Under the pieces are notes generated by a model. It made no database searches, had not been told where the DNA came from, and was given only the letters and a program-made list of their open reading frames with translations. This document shows positions 38,520-46,949 of a stretch of DNA of 64,000 nucleotides, piece after piece. Each line of letters begins with the position of its first letter. Positions within the stretch are counted from its first letter, which is position 1. Source of the stretch: Aquidulcibacter paucihalophilus (lineage in GTDB: Bacteria > Pseudomonadota > Alphaproteobacteria > Caulobacterales > Aquidulcibacteraceae); assembly GCF_002105465.1 (NCBI RefSeq), contig NZ_NCSQ01000072.1:281-64280 (forward strand). The letters run 5' to 3'. The position numbers were made by a program, and so were the translations under genes.

Positions 38520-39068
38520 TCAGCGTGGCAGGGGCAGTTCGCCCCGGAGAAGAGTGTCGTCTGCAACCCCTTGCAGGTCAAGCGTCCAGTCACGGATGCG
38601 TGAGGCCAATTCAGCAGCAAAGCCTTGTGCTGCAGGGTCTTTCTCCAGCACATGGACGCCGATGGCTTCGGCCAGAACGCCCATTTGTTCGCCCTCGGGC
38701 AATTGCAGGGCACCGGTATAGATCGCCATACGGCCATAAAAGCTTTCCGCCAGCTTTCTGATTCGCTTGCCCACCGACAGATCACCCACGCCTAATTCGC
38801 GTAAAGCATGATCGAGGGCCGAAAACATGATGTTGAAGACCTCTTGCGAGGTCTCTTCGGCTTGATCGCCGCGCTTGGACAGGCGGGCAAACAGCACCGA
38901 GGCATGCAAAGCCAACAGCTCAAACCGGCCATCGGGGCTATCGGGGACGCGGCCTTCCCCATAGAGATCGGGGTCGCGGGCGGCTAAACTCAACTGATCA
39001 TAAAGCGCGCGGGCTGCCTGTTTGATGGGCTTTTTGCGAAACAGGCGAGAGATCAAATTTGTGGGCAT
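38520..39068 (-). CDS. Ubiquinol-cytochrome c chaperone family protein
   Basis: CBP3/UQCC1-type assembly factor probably acting in maturation of the cytochrome bc1 complex. The 182-residue product from ATG 39068 starts MPTNLISRLFRKK, contains ALYDQLSLAARDPDLYGEGR, FELLALHASVLFARL, and ends near VADDTLLRGELPLPR. It lies upstream of plsX, where many Alphaproteobacteria carry it with a DUF177 (YceD) gene between. Here the 141-bp gap has no YceD-like frame. Confidence 0.85.
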   Translation of the reverse strand: MPTNLISRLFRKKPIKQAARALYDQLSLAARDPDLYGEGRVPDSPDGRFELLALHASVLFARLSKRGDQAEETSQEVFNIMFSALDHALRELGVGDLSVGKRIRKLAESFYGRMAIYTGALQLPEGEQMGVLAEAIGVHVLEKDPAAQGFAAELASRIRDWTLDLQGVADDTLLRGELPLPR

Positions 39069-39372
39069 AGGGGACCTGTACGGGGAGAAACCAACCGCCC
39101 ACACACCTGTGGGTCGGCTCTAAACACTTCAAGATGAAGCTGGAACGTGAACCTTAGGCTTGAACCTTACATTCCGGCGGGCTAGGTCAAGGCAAGCACT
39201 GCGGGCTTTGCCATATTTTTGGCTCAAGGTGCAGAGACATCTACAGCGCTGTGACAGGTACAGCATCAATTCTTTGGCATTTTTGCCATAATTTGTTGCC
39301 AATTGCGCGTTATGGGCAGGCAAAGCACGAAGCAAGCACCCCAATGGGGCCGGCTTAAATGGGATACACACG
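39069..39372. other. Non-coding divergent region between bc1 chaperone and bamE
   Basis: No convincing gene. A 9-bp direct repeat TGAACCTTA is present at 39148-39156 and 39161-39169 (13-bp spacing). A CATAAT hexamer near 39286 could be part of the bamE promoter, but no good -35 accompanies it. Confidence 0.6.
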
Positions 39373-39864
39373 ATGCGCGGAAGAAATTTGGTTGCTGTTG
39401 CTCTGCTCTGTGGCACCTCGCTTCTAGGGGCTTGCACTGGCGTGATTGACCGGCGCGGTTTCCTTGCAGACGAAAGCCAAACGGCTGCCTTCCAAGACGG
39501 GGTGGACACCAAGGAGACCGTGTTGAGCCGAATGGGCAATCCGTCGCAGACCGGCACCTTTGACGAGCAGACGTGGTATTACATTTCCTCCATCCAAAAG
39601 CAGACGGCCTTCTACCGCCCCCGTACGATGGAACGCACCATTGTTGCCATCTCGTTTGATGACTCAGACAAGGTAGCAGGTGTGCGCAAATACAGCCTCG
39701 CCGATGGCCGCGTGATTGATTTCGACACCCGCCGCACCCCGACCCGCGGCCGCGAAGTCACCTTCCTTGAACAAATCTTCGGCTCCATCGGCCGCGCCCC
39801 CGTCCAACTCCCCGGCTCTGACCCCAATCTGCCGACTTCTGCGGGTGGTCCCCGCCGGAATTAG
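39373..39864 (+). CDS. bamE: Outer membrane assembly lipoprotein BamE
   Basis: Small lipoprotein of the BAM complex (SmpA/OmlA family). The 163-residue precursor has a lipobox LLGAC (Cys21) and the folded domain with KETVLSRMGNPSQTGTF near residue 49 and TWYYISSIQ. The last 40 residues are a Pro/Gly-rich extension. It is oriented opposite to its neighbours and divergent from the bc1 chaperone gene. Confidence 0.92.
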   Translation: MRGRNLVAVALLCGTSLLGACTGVIDRRGFLADESQTAAFQDGVDTKETVLSRMGNPSQTGTFDEQTWYYISSIQKQTAFYRPRTMERTIVAISFDDSDKVAGVRKYSLADGRVIDFDTRRTPTRGREVTFLEQIFGSIGRAPVQLPGSDPNLPTSAGGPRRN

Positions 39865-39883
39865 GGGTGAGCGGTAGCCGCGC

Positions 39884-41248
39884 TCAAGCCGCCTGCGACA
39901 CAACCTTATTCCGCCCGCTGCGCTTGGCCACATAGAGGGCTTCGTCGGCACGTTTGAGGACGGATTCGTAGTCGAGCTCGCTGTTTTTGGCGACCGCGAC
40001 GCCAACTGAGCAGGTTACTTCCAAAGTGTCGCGGGCCGCACCAATGAAGAAAGCGGCCTCTTCGATGGAGGCGCGCAAACGCTCTGCAATCATATTGGCG
40101 TCGTTGGCATTGGTTTCGGGCATAATGACCACGAATTCTTCCCCGCCATAACGGCAGGCTAAGTCGCGCGGCCGGAAGTTCGAGGCCAAGCGCGCGGCAA
40201 ATTCGCGGATCACATTGTCGCCAGCATCATGGCCGAACAAGTCGTTGACACGCTTAAAATGGTCGATGTCGGCAATCAGCACCGAGACGGGCGGGCCACC
40301 GCGCGCGGCGCGGGCCAGCAAGGACTTGAGCTGGCTTTCCATATAGCGGCGATTGTGCAGGCCGGTCAGTTGGTCAGTCACGGCCAATTCCATGCTCGAA
40401 TCCACCGTCAAGCGCAGTTGATCAATATGACGCTTGCGTTTGATTAGGGTTCGGGTGCGGGCCAACAATTCTTCATCATCAATTGGGCGATAGATGAAGT
40501 CGTTCACGCCCACTTCGAGCGCGCGCAGCGCTTTGACTTTTTCTTCCGGCTCGCAGATCGCCAAGATGGGTAAGCTGCGGGTGCTTTCTTGGCCGCGCAC
40601 ATGGGCGGCAAGGCGCAGGCCGTCAAAGGATGCACCCGCGGCGGAGATAATCATCAATTCGACGGTCGATTGCCCCATCGGCCCCAATTCGTTGGAATCC
40701 TGCATCAACATGGGGCGCTGCTCGACTTCGAGTGTGCGCTTTAAGCGCGCAGCCCGGCGGGGGTCATCTTCCACGATCAGGATACGAGCATTGAGGCCCA
40801 ATTCGCGATTAGCCCCGCCTTCAATCACGCCCATGCGGCGACCGGCGGCTTCACGCAATCGCAATTCGTCAGCCACAGCCTTAAAGCGGGCGAGCGATTT
40901 AACCCGCGCAAACAGGGTAATGTCATCAATCGGCTTGGAGAGGAAATCATCGGCCCCGACAGCAAGACCCTTAACCCGGTCCTCGCGCTGGTCGAGTGCG
41001 GTGACCATCACCACGGGAATATGGCGTGTGGCGGGATCTTCCTTCAGCCGCTTACAGGTCTCAAACCCATCAAGGCCCGGCATCATCACATCGAGCAGGA
41101 TGACATCGGGATTTTCACGATTGGCTTTGACGATGGCATCTTCGCCCGAATTAGACGTGATCACCGTATAATATTCATGCTGAAGCTTGGCTTCGAGCAA
41201 GCGAACATTGGGTTCGACATCATCCACAACAAGAACACGTGCCGTCAT
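39884..41248 (-). CDS. pleD: Diguanylate cyclase response regulator PleD
   Basis: Polar cell-cycle and c-di-GMP signalling regulator. The 454-residue protein has receiver 1 with acceptor Asp53, a degenerate receiver 2 lacking an obvious acceptor (around residues 155-270), and a GGDEF domain with active site GGEEF at residues 368-372 and the inhibitory RxxD site (RPRD) at 359-362. These positions are the same as in Caulobacter PleD, so the architecture is unusually well conserved. It follows divK with four bases between and is likely co-transcribed. Confidence 0.97.
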   Translation of the reverse strand: MTARVLVVDDVEPNVRLLEAKLQHEYYTVITSNSGEDAIVKANRENPDVILLDVMMPGLDGFETCKRLKEDPATRHIPVVMVTALDQREDRVKGLAVGADDFLSKPIDDITLFARVKSLARFKAVADELRLREAAGRRMGVIEGGANRELGLNARILIVEDDPRRAARLKRTLEVEQRPMLMQDSNELGPMGQSTVELMIISAAGASFDGLRLAAHVRGQESTRSLPILAICEPEEKVKALRALEVGVNDFIYRPIDDEELLARTRTLIKRKRHIDQLRLTVDSSMELAVTDQLTGLHNRRYMESQLKSLLARAARGGPPVSVLIADIDHFKRVNDLFGHDAGDNVIREFAARLASNFRPRDLACRYGGEEFVVIMPETNANDANMIAERLRASIEEAAFFIGAARDTLEVTCSVGVAVAKNSELDYESVLKRADEALYVAKRSGRNKVVSQAA

Positions 41249-41252
41249 TGGT

Positions 41253-41672
41253 CTATCCTATGAACTTACGCACAGCGCCAATGAAGGTGGCCACAGAAAT
41301 GGGCTTCGAGAGATAATCTTGGCAGCCGCCCTCACGAAAACGCTCTTCATCACCCCGCATGGCAAAGGCGGTTACGGCAATGATTGGGATACTGGCCAAT
41401 TCATCATCGGCCTTCATCCAACGCGTGATGTCGAGGCCAGAAACTTCTGGCAATTGAATGTCCATCAAGATGAGATCGGGTTTTTCAGCGCGCGCGAGAT
41501 CCAGCGCCATCAGGCCGTCGCGCGTTTCCACCGTGCGATAGCCAAAGGCTGCTAAAAGATCACGGAACAGCCGCATGTTGAGTTCATTATCCTCAACAAT
41601 CATCACGGTTTTTTGCGCCTTTGGCTCGGCCAAAGGCTGTTCCGTTTCTTGAGTTGCGACCGACGCCGCCAT
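41253..41672 (-). CDS. divK: Single-domain response regulator DivK
   Basis: Single-receiver cell-fate regulator acting with DivJ and PleC. The 139-residue product has acceptor Asp71 in [10 protein letters not shown], preceded by [18 protein letters not shown] and followed by the DivK hallmark [18 protein letters not shown] and YLSKPISV. About 18 Ala/Gln/Glu-rich residues precede the receiver, absent from the Caulobacter protein. The ATG at 41672 has GGAG 6 nt upstream. Operon with pleD. Confidence 0.96.
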   Translation of the reverse strand: MAASVATQETEQPLAEPKAQKTVMIVEDNELNMRLFRDLLAAFGYRTVETRDGLMALDLARAEKPDLILMDIQLPEVSGLDITRWMKADDELASIPIIAVTAFAMRGDEERFREGGCQDYLSKPISVATFIGAVRKFIG

Positions 41673-41715
41673 ACTCCGCTCCAATCTTTTTGCTTAGAGT
41701 GACCCCAAGCTTGAA

Positions 41716-43005
41716 ATGTGCTTGTATCGCATGGGAGTTAATCGAGCCTTGCCAAGTCTATGCCGCGATTGTTTTTATCAGGACGTATCTCAGGGTAGCG
41801 AACAGGCGTTGCGCTGCCCAAAATGCGGCTCGAGACGGCAAATCAGCCACAAAAACCTGCAAAGCTTTTCTATTGCCCACATTGATTGCGATGCCTTTTA
41901 TGCAGCAATCCACAAGCGCGATCAGCCCGACTTGCGCGATAAGCCCGTCATTGTCGGCGGTGGGCGGCGCGGGGTGGTGGCAACTTGTTGCTATCTTGCG
42001 CGGGCTTCGGGTGTGCGCTCGGCCATGCCTATGTTTAAAGCCCTGAAACTCTGCCCAGACGCGACCGTGATTTCCCCCAATATGGCCTTGTACGCCAAGG
42101 AGGGACGCGCCATTCGTCAAGCCATGCAGGCCCTGACGCCCCTGGTGGAGCCTGTTTCAATTGACGAGGCCTATTTGGATTTATCCGGCACGAGCCAAAT
42201 GCATCAGGGTGCCCCTGCCCGGACTTTGGCGCGCTTTCAGCACAAGATTGAGAGCGAGATGGGCCTGACTGTCTCGATTGGCCTTTCGTGCAACAAGTTT
42301 CTCGCCAAAACAGCCAGCGACCTCGACAAGCCACGCGGCTTTGCGATTTTGGGGCCAGAAGATGTGGCCGAGATTTTGTGGCCAAGGCCTGTGGGTTTTC
42401 TCCATGGCGTAGGTCCCGCTTTTGCCAAGGCCCTGAACCGGGATGGTTATCAGCTGATAGGTGACCTTGCAGCGGCAAAACCTGAAGATCTGACCCGTCG
42501 TTATGGCGATGGCGGCACGCGGCTGGCTCATATGGCGCGCGGCATCGACCACCGTCGCGTAGAACCCGATAGCGAGCGCAAGTCCATCTCGTCAGAAACG
42601 ACCTTCCATCATGATTTGAAGACTCTCGACGAATTAGAACCGATCTTACAGCGCCTGTGCGCCAAGGTCGGCGAGATCAGCCGTGCCAAAGGCCATGCGG
42701 GCCGGGTCGTAACGCTGAAGCTCAAGACATCCGGCTTTAAACAAGTGACGCGGCGGCTAACCTTGTCAGAACCCACGGCGACGGGCCGGGTTGTGTTTGA
42801 TGCAGCGCGGCCCTTGTTAAGCGCGGAAATCGCAAAAGGCCCGTTCCGCCTGATCGGGGTTGGGCTGTCAGACCTCAGTGCGCTGGAGGGTGCGGATCAA
42901 GGTGATCTGATAAATACCCAAGCGCCTAAGCGCGCGGCCCTAGAGCGCGCCCTCGATTCAGTGCATGCGCGCTATGGCAAGGGCGTCGTCAAGACCGGCA
43001 TGTGA
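41716..43005 (+). CDS. dinB: DNA polymerase IV with N-terminal zinc finger
   Basis: Y-family translesion polymerase. The 429-residue product begins with a short domain holding two CxxC pairs (C16/C19 and C34/C37) before the polymerase. Catalytic carboxylates are in HIDCDAFYAA (Asp57) and VSIDEAYLDL. The finger FLAKTASDLDKP and little-finger regions follow. Start may be ATG 41716 or 41731; both keep the four cysteines. The cysteine-bearing N-terminus is seen in alphaproteobacterial DinB. Divergent from divK across 43 bp. No SOS box was recognised. Confidence 0.93.
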   Translation: MCLYRMGVNRALPSLCRDCFYQDVSQGSEQALRCPKCGSRRQISHKNLQSFSIAHIDCDAFYAAIHKRDQPDLRDKPVIVGGGRRGVVATCCYLARASGVRSAMPMFKALKLCPDATVISPNMALYAKEGRAIRQAMQALTPLVEPVSIDEAYLDLSGTSQMHQGAPARTLARFQHKIESEMGLTVSIGLSCNKFLAKTASDLDKPRGFAILGPEDVAEILWPRPVGFLHGVGPAFAKALNRDGYQLIGDLAAAKPEDLTRRYGDGGTRLAHMARGIDHRRVEPDSERKSISSETTFHHDLKTLDELEPILQRLCAKVGEISRAKGHAGRVVTLKLKTSGFKQVTRRLTLSEPTATGRVVFDAARPLLSAEIAKGPFRLIGVGLSDLSALEGADQGDLINTQAPKRAALERALDSVHARYGKGVVKTGM

Positions 43006-43065
43006 CGCATCCAGACTGCAACCAATCGGGCCTGCACTGCGTAAAGAGGCCCAGAGGAGATTATC

Positions 43066-43488
43066 ATGGCCAAGCCCGCCCGCTTCAAAGTTGAAAAGAC
43101 CGATGCCGAATGGAGAACGATCCTGACGCCCGCTCAGTTTCAGGTCGCCCGCCAAGAAGGCACAGAGCGCGCCTTTACCTCGCCCCTCAATGATGAAAAG
43201 CGCAAAGGCACCTTCCATTGCGTTGGCTGTGGTACCGCTTTGTGGGCGAGCGAAGACAAATTTGACTCCGGCACGGGTTGGCCCAGCTTCACAAGGCCGA
43301 TCTCAGCCGAAGCGGTTGGAACCAAAACCGACTGGAAGCTGTTATATCCTCGCACCGAATGCCATTGTGCCACTTGCGGGGCCCATCAAGGCCATGTGTT
43401 CCCCGATGGTCCAGCTCCAACCGGTCAACGCTGGTGCATCAATGGCGTGGTTTTGGTGTTCCAAGCCAGCGACGATCAGGCTGGCTGA
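43066..43488 (+). CDS. msrB: Peptide-methionine (R)-S-oxide reductase
   Basis: Reduces methionine-R-sulfoxide in proteins. The 140-residue product has the zinc-binding pairs CVGC and CATC, the FDSGTGWPSFTRP motif, HQGHVFPDGP and the catalytic Cys in RWCINGVVLVF. Usually this last motif is RYCINSASL, so a Gly and hydrophobic change follow the catalytic Cys. AGAGGAG precedes the ATG. Its end overlaps the convergent protease gene by 13 bp. Confidence 0.95.
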   Translation: MAKPARFKVEKTDAEWRTILTPAQFQVARQEGTERAFTSPLNDEKRKGTFHCVGCGTALWASEDKFDSGTGWPSFTRPISAEAVGTKTDWKLLYPRTECHCATCGAHQGHVFPDGPAPTGQRWCINGVVLVFQASDDQAG

Positions 43489-44228
43489 TCGGCTAATTTA
43501 GCTTCCAAGCCCAATAGGCACTGGCGGATAAAGGCAGCGTGCAGCACAATGCCGATTTCCAAACGCTCATCGGTCAAAACCACTTGTTGGGCCAAGAGCC
43601 CGGCGACGAATTGTGCTTCGTGAAAATCGCGTGCGCCCACCCGCTTGCGCGCGCGGTCTGACATATAGACTGGGCCGCCGGAATTGCGGGCAAAGACGGC
43701 AAAATCCATCAAAAAGGTTGGAAAATCAGCGCTGGGCCACAAGGGGTAAGACGCAACCCTTCCGGCCCGCAGGATCGGAAAACCAATTTCATTGGCCGAT
43801 AAGCCACGGGGATAGCCCAAAGCCAGCATTTCATCGCCGGGCTGCACATCATAGGACTTAAGGGCCTCATCATCGGCCAATTGATCAAAGCCAATCGCCC
43901 AATCATGGGCATGGGCAGGCGGGTTAAGGTCTAAAGCGGCGATATCGCGATCCGCATGGCGATGCCACAAAGGCGCACCAGTCCGATCACGAATGCGGAC
44001 CGGGGCGGGTTCGCGATGCCAACGCCCTTCGTCATCCCTACGACGCCAATGGATAGAGGCCTGCTCTTGCTGCATCCGGTCCAACACATGGCCTGCTGTG
44101 ACCAGCGCCAATCGCCCGTCCACACCAGGCAATCGCACAAGCCAGCCCGTGCCAACGGTCGTCGCACCATCATCTTGACGCTGATCCAGCTTAAACGTCG
44201 CCCGCATCAAGGCCATATTCAGATCCAT
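43476..44228 (-). CDS. Trypsin-like serine protease without signal peptide
   Basis: Serine protease fold of 250 residues with a likely triad His47 (LVTAGHVLD), Asp95 (ADRDIAALDL) and Ser183 (FARNSGGPVY). There is no signal peptide or membrane segment, so it is probably cytoplasmic, unlike DegP-type enzymes; no PDZ domain is present. The protein is rich in Asp/Arg and has GYPRGLSANEI before the oxyanion region. Substrate unknown. It diverges from the P450 gene across 234 bp and overlaps msrB at its end. Confidence 0.8.
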   Translation of the reverse strand: MDLNMALMRATFKLDQRQDDGATTVGTGWLVRLPGVDGRLALVTAGHVLDRMQQEQASIHWRRRDDEGRWHREPAPVRIRDRTGAPLWHRHADRDIAALDLNPPAHAHDWAIGFDQLADDEALKSYDVQPGDEMLALGYPRGLSANEIGFPILRAGRVASYPLWPSADFPTFLMDFAVFARNSGGPVYMSDRARKRVGARDFHEAQFVAGLLAQQVVLTDERLEIGIVLHAAFIRQCLLGLEAKLADQPA

Positions 44229-44366
44229 GTCCGGGGTCCTTTTCAGGGGGCTTTCATGGGCGGCGGAGTGCCAATTTGAAAGCTAAAGGCTTGGCGTGCT
44301 TTTGGAAATAGGCCGGACATGGCCATGGGCTGCGTAAAATCGAGCTTGCACGAATTTTTTCAAACG

Positions 44367-44380
44367 TGACGCATGCGTCA
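44367..44380. promoter_or_regulatory. 14-bp perfect palindrome upstream of P450
   Basis: TGACGCATGCGTCA is identical to its reverse complement and lies 82 bp upstream of the P450 start, in the divergent region shared with the protease. It has the look of a dimeric operator, but no regulator gene is adjacent. Confidence 0.5.
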
Positions 44381-44462
44381 GGGGGTGACAAGCGCCGCAA
44401 AATGTGGCCCCATGCAGGTAATGAGCATCGCGTAAAAAGATCTCGATCTTGGGAGAACTTCT

Positions 44463-45746
44463 ATGGCCGACGGCAATTTCAACCCTGCAGAGTTCAAATC
44501 GGTGCAAGAGCACCACGCCAAACGGGCTTGGTCTATTCCCTTGGAAGAGATTGATGTCGCCCTGCCCGAACTCTGGACCCATGATTGCCACTGGCCCTAT
44601 TTTGAGCGCCTGCGCAAAGAAGACCCGATCCATTGGTGCGTTAGTCAGGAAGAAGGGGTCGGCGGCTATTGGTCCGTAACACGCTATAAGGACATTATGG
44701 CGGTGGATACCAACCACCATCAATTTTCCTCCGACGCTTTTTTGGGCGGCATCACCATTGTGGGTTTCGATGACGATTTCATCCTGCCCATGTTCATCGC
44801 GATGGACCCGCCCAAGCATGATGCCCAGCGCAAAGTCGTCCAGCCCATCGTGGGCCCAGACAATTTAGCAAAAATGGAACGCACAATCCGTGAGCGGGTC
44901 AATCTGATCTTCGACGAGTTGCCGATCGATCAAGAATTTGACTGGGTGGATAAGGTCTCGGTCGAACTGACCACCCAAATGCTGGCCACCCTATTTGACT
45001 TTCCGTGGGAAGACCGCCGCAAGCTGACCCGATGGTCAGACATTGCCACCGCTCAACCCATTCCAGGCGGGATTATCGAAACTGAAGATCAGCGCCGGGC
45101 AGAGCTTTTTGAATGCCTCGCCTATTTCACCAATTTGTGGAACGAGCGGGTCAATAATAGCGGCGGCAATGATTTGATCTCCATGCTCGCCCATGGCGAA
45201 GCCACCCGTAATATGGAGCCATTGGAATATCTGGGCAATCTGATCTTGCTGATCGTGGGCGGCAATGACACCACACGCAATTCCTTGACAGGCGGGCTTT
45301 ATGCGCTTTCGAAAAACCCTGAGGAATTCAAGAAACTACGCGCCGATCCTTCCATCATTCCGAACATGGTGTCTGAAATCATCCGCTGGCAAACCCCGCT
45401 TGCCCACATGCGCCGTACCGCCCTGGAAGATGTGGAATTGGGTGGCAAGCTCATAAAGAAGGGCGACAAGGTCGTCATGTGGTATGTCTCGGGCAATCGG
45501 GATGAGGAAATGATTGAGCGGCCAAATGATTTCTGGATCGACCGGCCCCGTGCACGTAACCATTTGTCCTTTGGCTTTGGCATCCATCGCTGTGTCGGCA
45601 ATCGCTTGGCCGAAATGCAACTGCGGATTGTTTGGGAAGAGGCTTTAAAGCGTTACTCCGACATTCAAGTTGTCTCAGAACCCACCCGCATCCGCTCTTC
45701 CTTTGTGAAGGGCTATGAGTCCATGCGCGTGATCTTGCGGAAGTGA
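44463..45746 (+). CDS. CYP153-type cytochrome P450 (terminal alkane hydroxylase)
   Basis: Soluble class I P450. The 427-residue product has the I-helix GGNDTTRNS near residues 266-274, the ExxR region EIIRWQTPLAHMRR, and the heme-binding LSFGFGIHRCVGNRLAEMQ with Cys377. These sequences match the CYP153 family, whose members hydroxylate the terminal methyl of alkanes and related chains. GGGAG precedes the ATG. No ferredoxin or ferredoxin reductase gene is nearby, so electron partners must be encoded elsewhere. A lipoprotein gene follows immediately. The exact substrate is not shown by the sequence. Confidence 0.93.
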   Translation: MADGNFNPAEFKSVQEHHAKRAWSIPLEEIDVALPELWTHDCHWPYFERLRKEDPIHWCVSQEEGVGGYWSVTRYKDIMAVDTNHHQFSSDAFLGGITIVGFDDDFILPMFIAMDPPKHDAQRKVVQPIVGPDNLAKMERTIRERVNLIFDELPIDQEFDWVDKVSVELTTQMLATLFDFPWEDRRKLTRWSDIATAQPIPGGIIETEDQRRAELFECLAYFTNLWNERVNNSGGNDLISMLAHGEATRNMEPLEYLGNLILLIVGGNDTTRNSLTGGLYALSKNPEEFKKLRADPSIIPNMVSEIIRWQTPLAHMRRTALEDVELGGKLIKKGDKVVMWYVSGNRDEEMIERPNDFWIDRPRARNHLSFGFGIHRCVGNRLAEMQLRIVWEEALKRYSDIQVVSEPTRIRSSFVKGYESMRVILRK

Positions 45747-45760
45747 GGTGCATGCAGGTG

Positions 45761-46603
45761 ATGGCGAAATCCCCCCTCACCCGCGTCAGCCGATCTTTGG
45801 TTGTGCTGAGCCTAATGTGGCTTGGCGCTTGTGCAGCCGCATCCTCCCAGACAGAACTCAGCGCTTCAACGCCATCATGGCGGGCCATCTGCCAAGCGGC
45901 AGAGCCTGACATATTGCCCAATAGCCCGATCCTGACCACGTCCATCCAGTTCGCCGATGGTCGTGGCAGTGGCAATGAAGTGACCGAGGCGATGCGCACG
46001 GGGTTTGGCCAAGCAAGCTTTCAAACCACATCAGAGGCTCTCGCAGAAGGGGCAGCCTTACCGGCCCAGGATAGCCGCCGCTGGAACTTAGTGCCGCTGA
46101 GTGGTCAAGCAGGCCCTGTAACCTTTGTACTGGCGCCTGTTGGTACCCCGGCCTGCAACGGGTTTGAGCGTGAGATCGCCGCCCAACGGACCACGCAAAG
46201 CACCGGCGATCCGATGCGCTTTTACACCGACCGTCGCCTCCCACCCGCACCGCCTGGTGGACGCAATTGGTGTGTCGCAAGCCTCATCGGCGCAGATCCC
46301 GAAGCCGTGGTTTACCGCCGGAAAGTCGATCTAATGGCTGTGCCGCGCGCCCATGTTACCCGCATCGTCGAAACTCTCGAGCAAGCCAATGACAACCCGG
46401 GCGAGCCCGCAAGAATCTTAGCCCGTCGTACCTTCTTGCAAAAGGTCGCCCTCGACAAAAAAGGTTTCGAGACGGGAATGGGCAAGGATTGTGCGGGTAA
46501 GGCCAGCGCGCCCCAGCCTGCCTTGGTTGGTGTGAACGGGATTGCGCTTCGCCCCTTAAACCCGCCTAATCTTGTGACCGCCCCAACGGCCAAGGCAGGT
46601 TGA
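45761..46603 (+). CDS. Predicted lipoprotein downstream of P450
   Basis: I do not recognise a family. From ATG 45761 the 280-residue precursor has a signal peptide with lipobox LGAC (Cys24), so it should be anchored in the outer or inner membrane. The mature part has several spaced cysteines (in WRAICQAAE, APVGTPACNG, RNWCVASLIG, MGKDCAGKA). GTG 45743 and ATG 45752 are alternative starts overlapping the P450 stop. Close spacing suggests one transcript with the P450, but no functional link can be shown. Confidence 0.7.
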   Translation: MAKSPLTRVSRSLVVLSLMWLGACAAASSQTELSASTPSWRAICQAAEPDILPNSPILTTSIQFADGRGSGNEVTEAMRTGFGQASFQTTSEALAEGAALPAQDSRRWNLVPLSGQAGPVTFVLAPVGTPACNGFEREIAAQRTTQSTGDPMRFYTDRRLPPAPPGGRNWCVASLIGADPEAVVYRRKVDLMAVPRAHVTRIVETLEQANDNPGEPARILARRTFLQKVALDKKGFETGMGKDCAGKASAPQPALVGVNGIALRPLNPPNLVTAPTAKAG

Positions 46604-46900
46604 GCTGGGCGTTGATTTCATCAGGCAACACGATTTCACGACCATCATGGCCGAGGAGAATCGCAGCGCCCTAAACCCCACTTGGCAGGACGACCCTTGG
46701 TGAGCAAGGTGACAGGGCTTGCCCGCCTTTCCCAGCTAAACTGGCAAAGGAGTGGCGGGGATGGGCGGCGCTCACACAGAACGCGAGGCCAAGCGCCTCT
46801 AAAAAGGCTTATGACTGTGCTCTATCAGCCACGAGCAGGCCAATATGGGATAGGAACATATTTATTCAGCAGCAGGCGGGTCTAAAGCTGCCACCCACTG
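46604..46900. other. Non-coding stretch before the rplY promoter
   Basis: About 300 bp with no convincing gene. On the minus strand, 46575-46672 is open and reads ILLGHDGREIVLPDEIN with a stop at its end, but it has an in-frame stop at the beginning and no start; it may be a degraded gene end. Confidence 0.55.
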
Positions 46901-46929
46901 TTGAGTTCTTTTCATCTTTCCCCTATAGC
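46901..46929 (+). promoter_or_regulatory. Candidate promoter of rplY
   Basis: TTGAGT, 17-bp spacer, TATAGC. The predicted start of transcription near 46936 gives a 74-nt leader before rplY. Confidence 0.65.
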
Positions 46930-46949
46930 CCCGCCTTCATGAAATCTCA

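Noticed and set aside
44283-44819. Minus-strand open frame of 178 codons across the P450 start
   Set aside because: It runs antisense through the P450 coding region and reads nothing recognisable.
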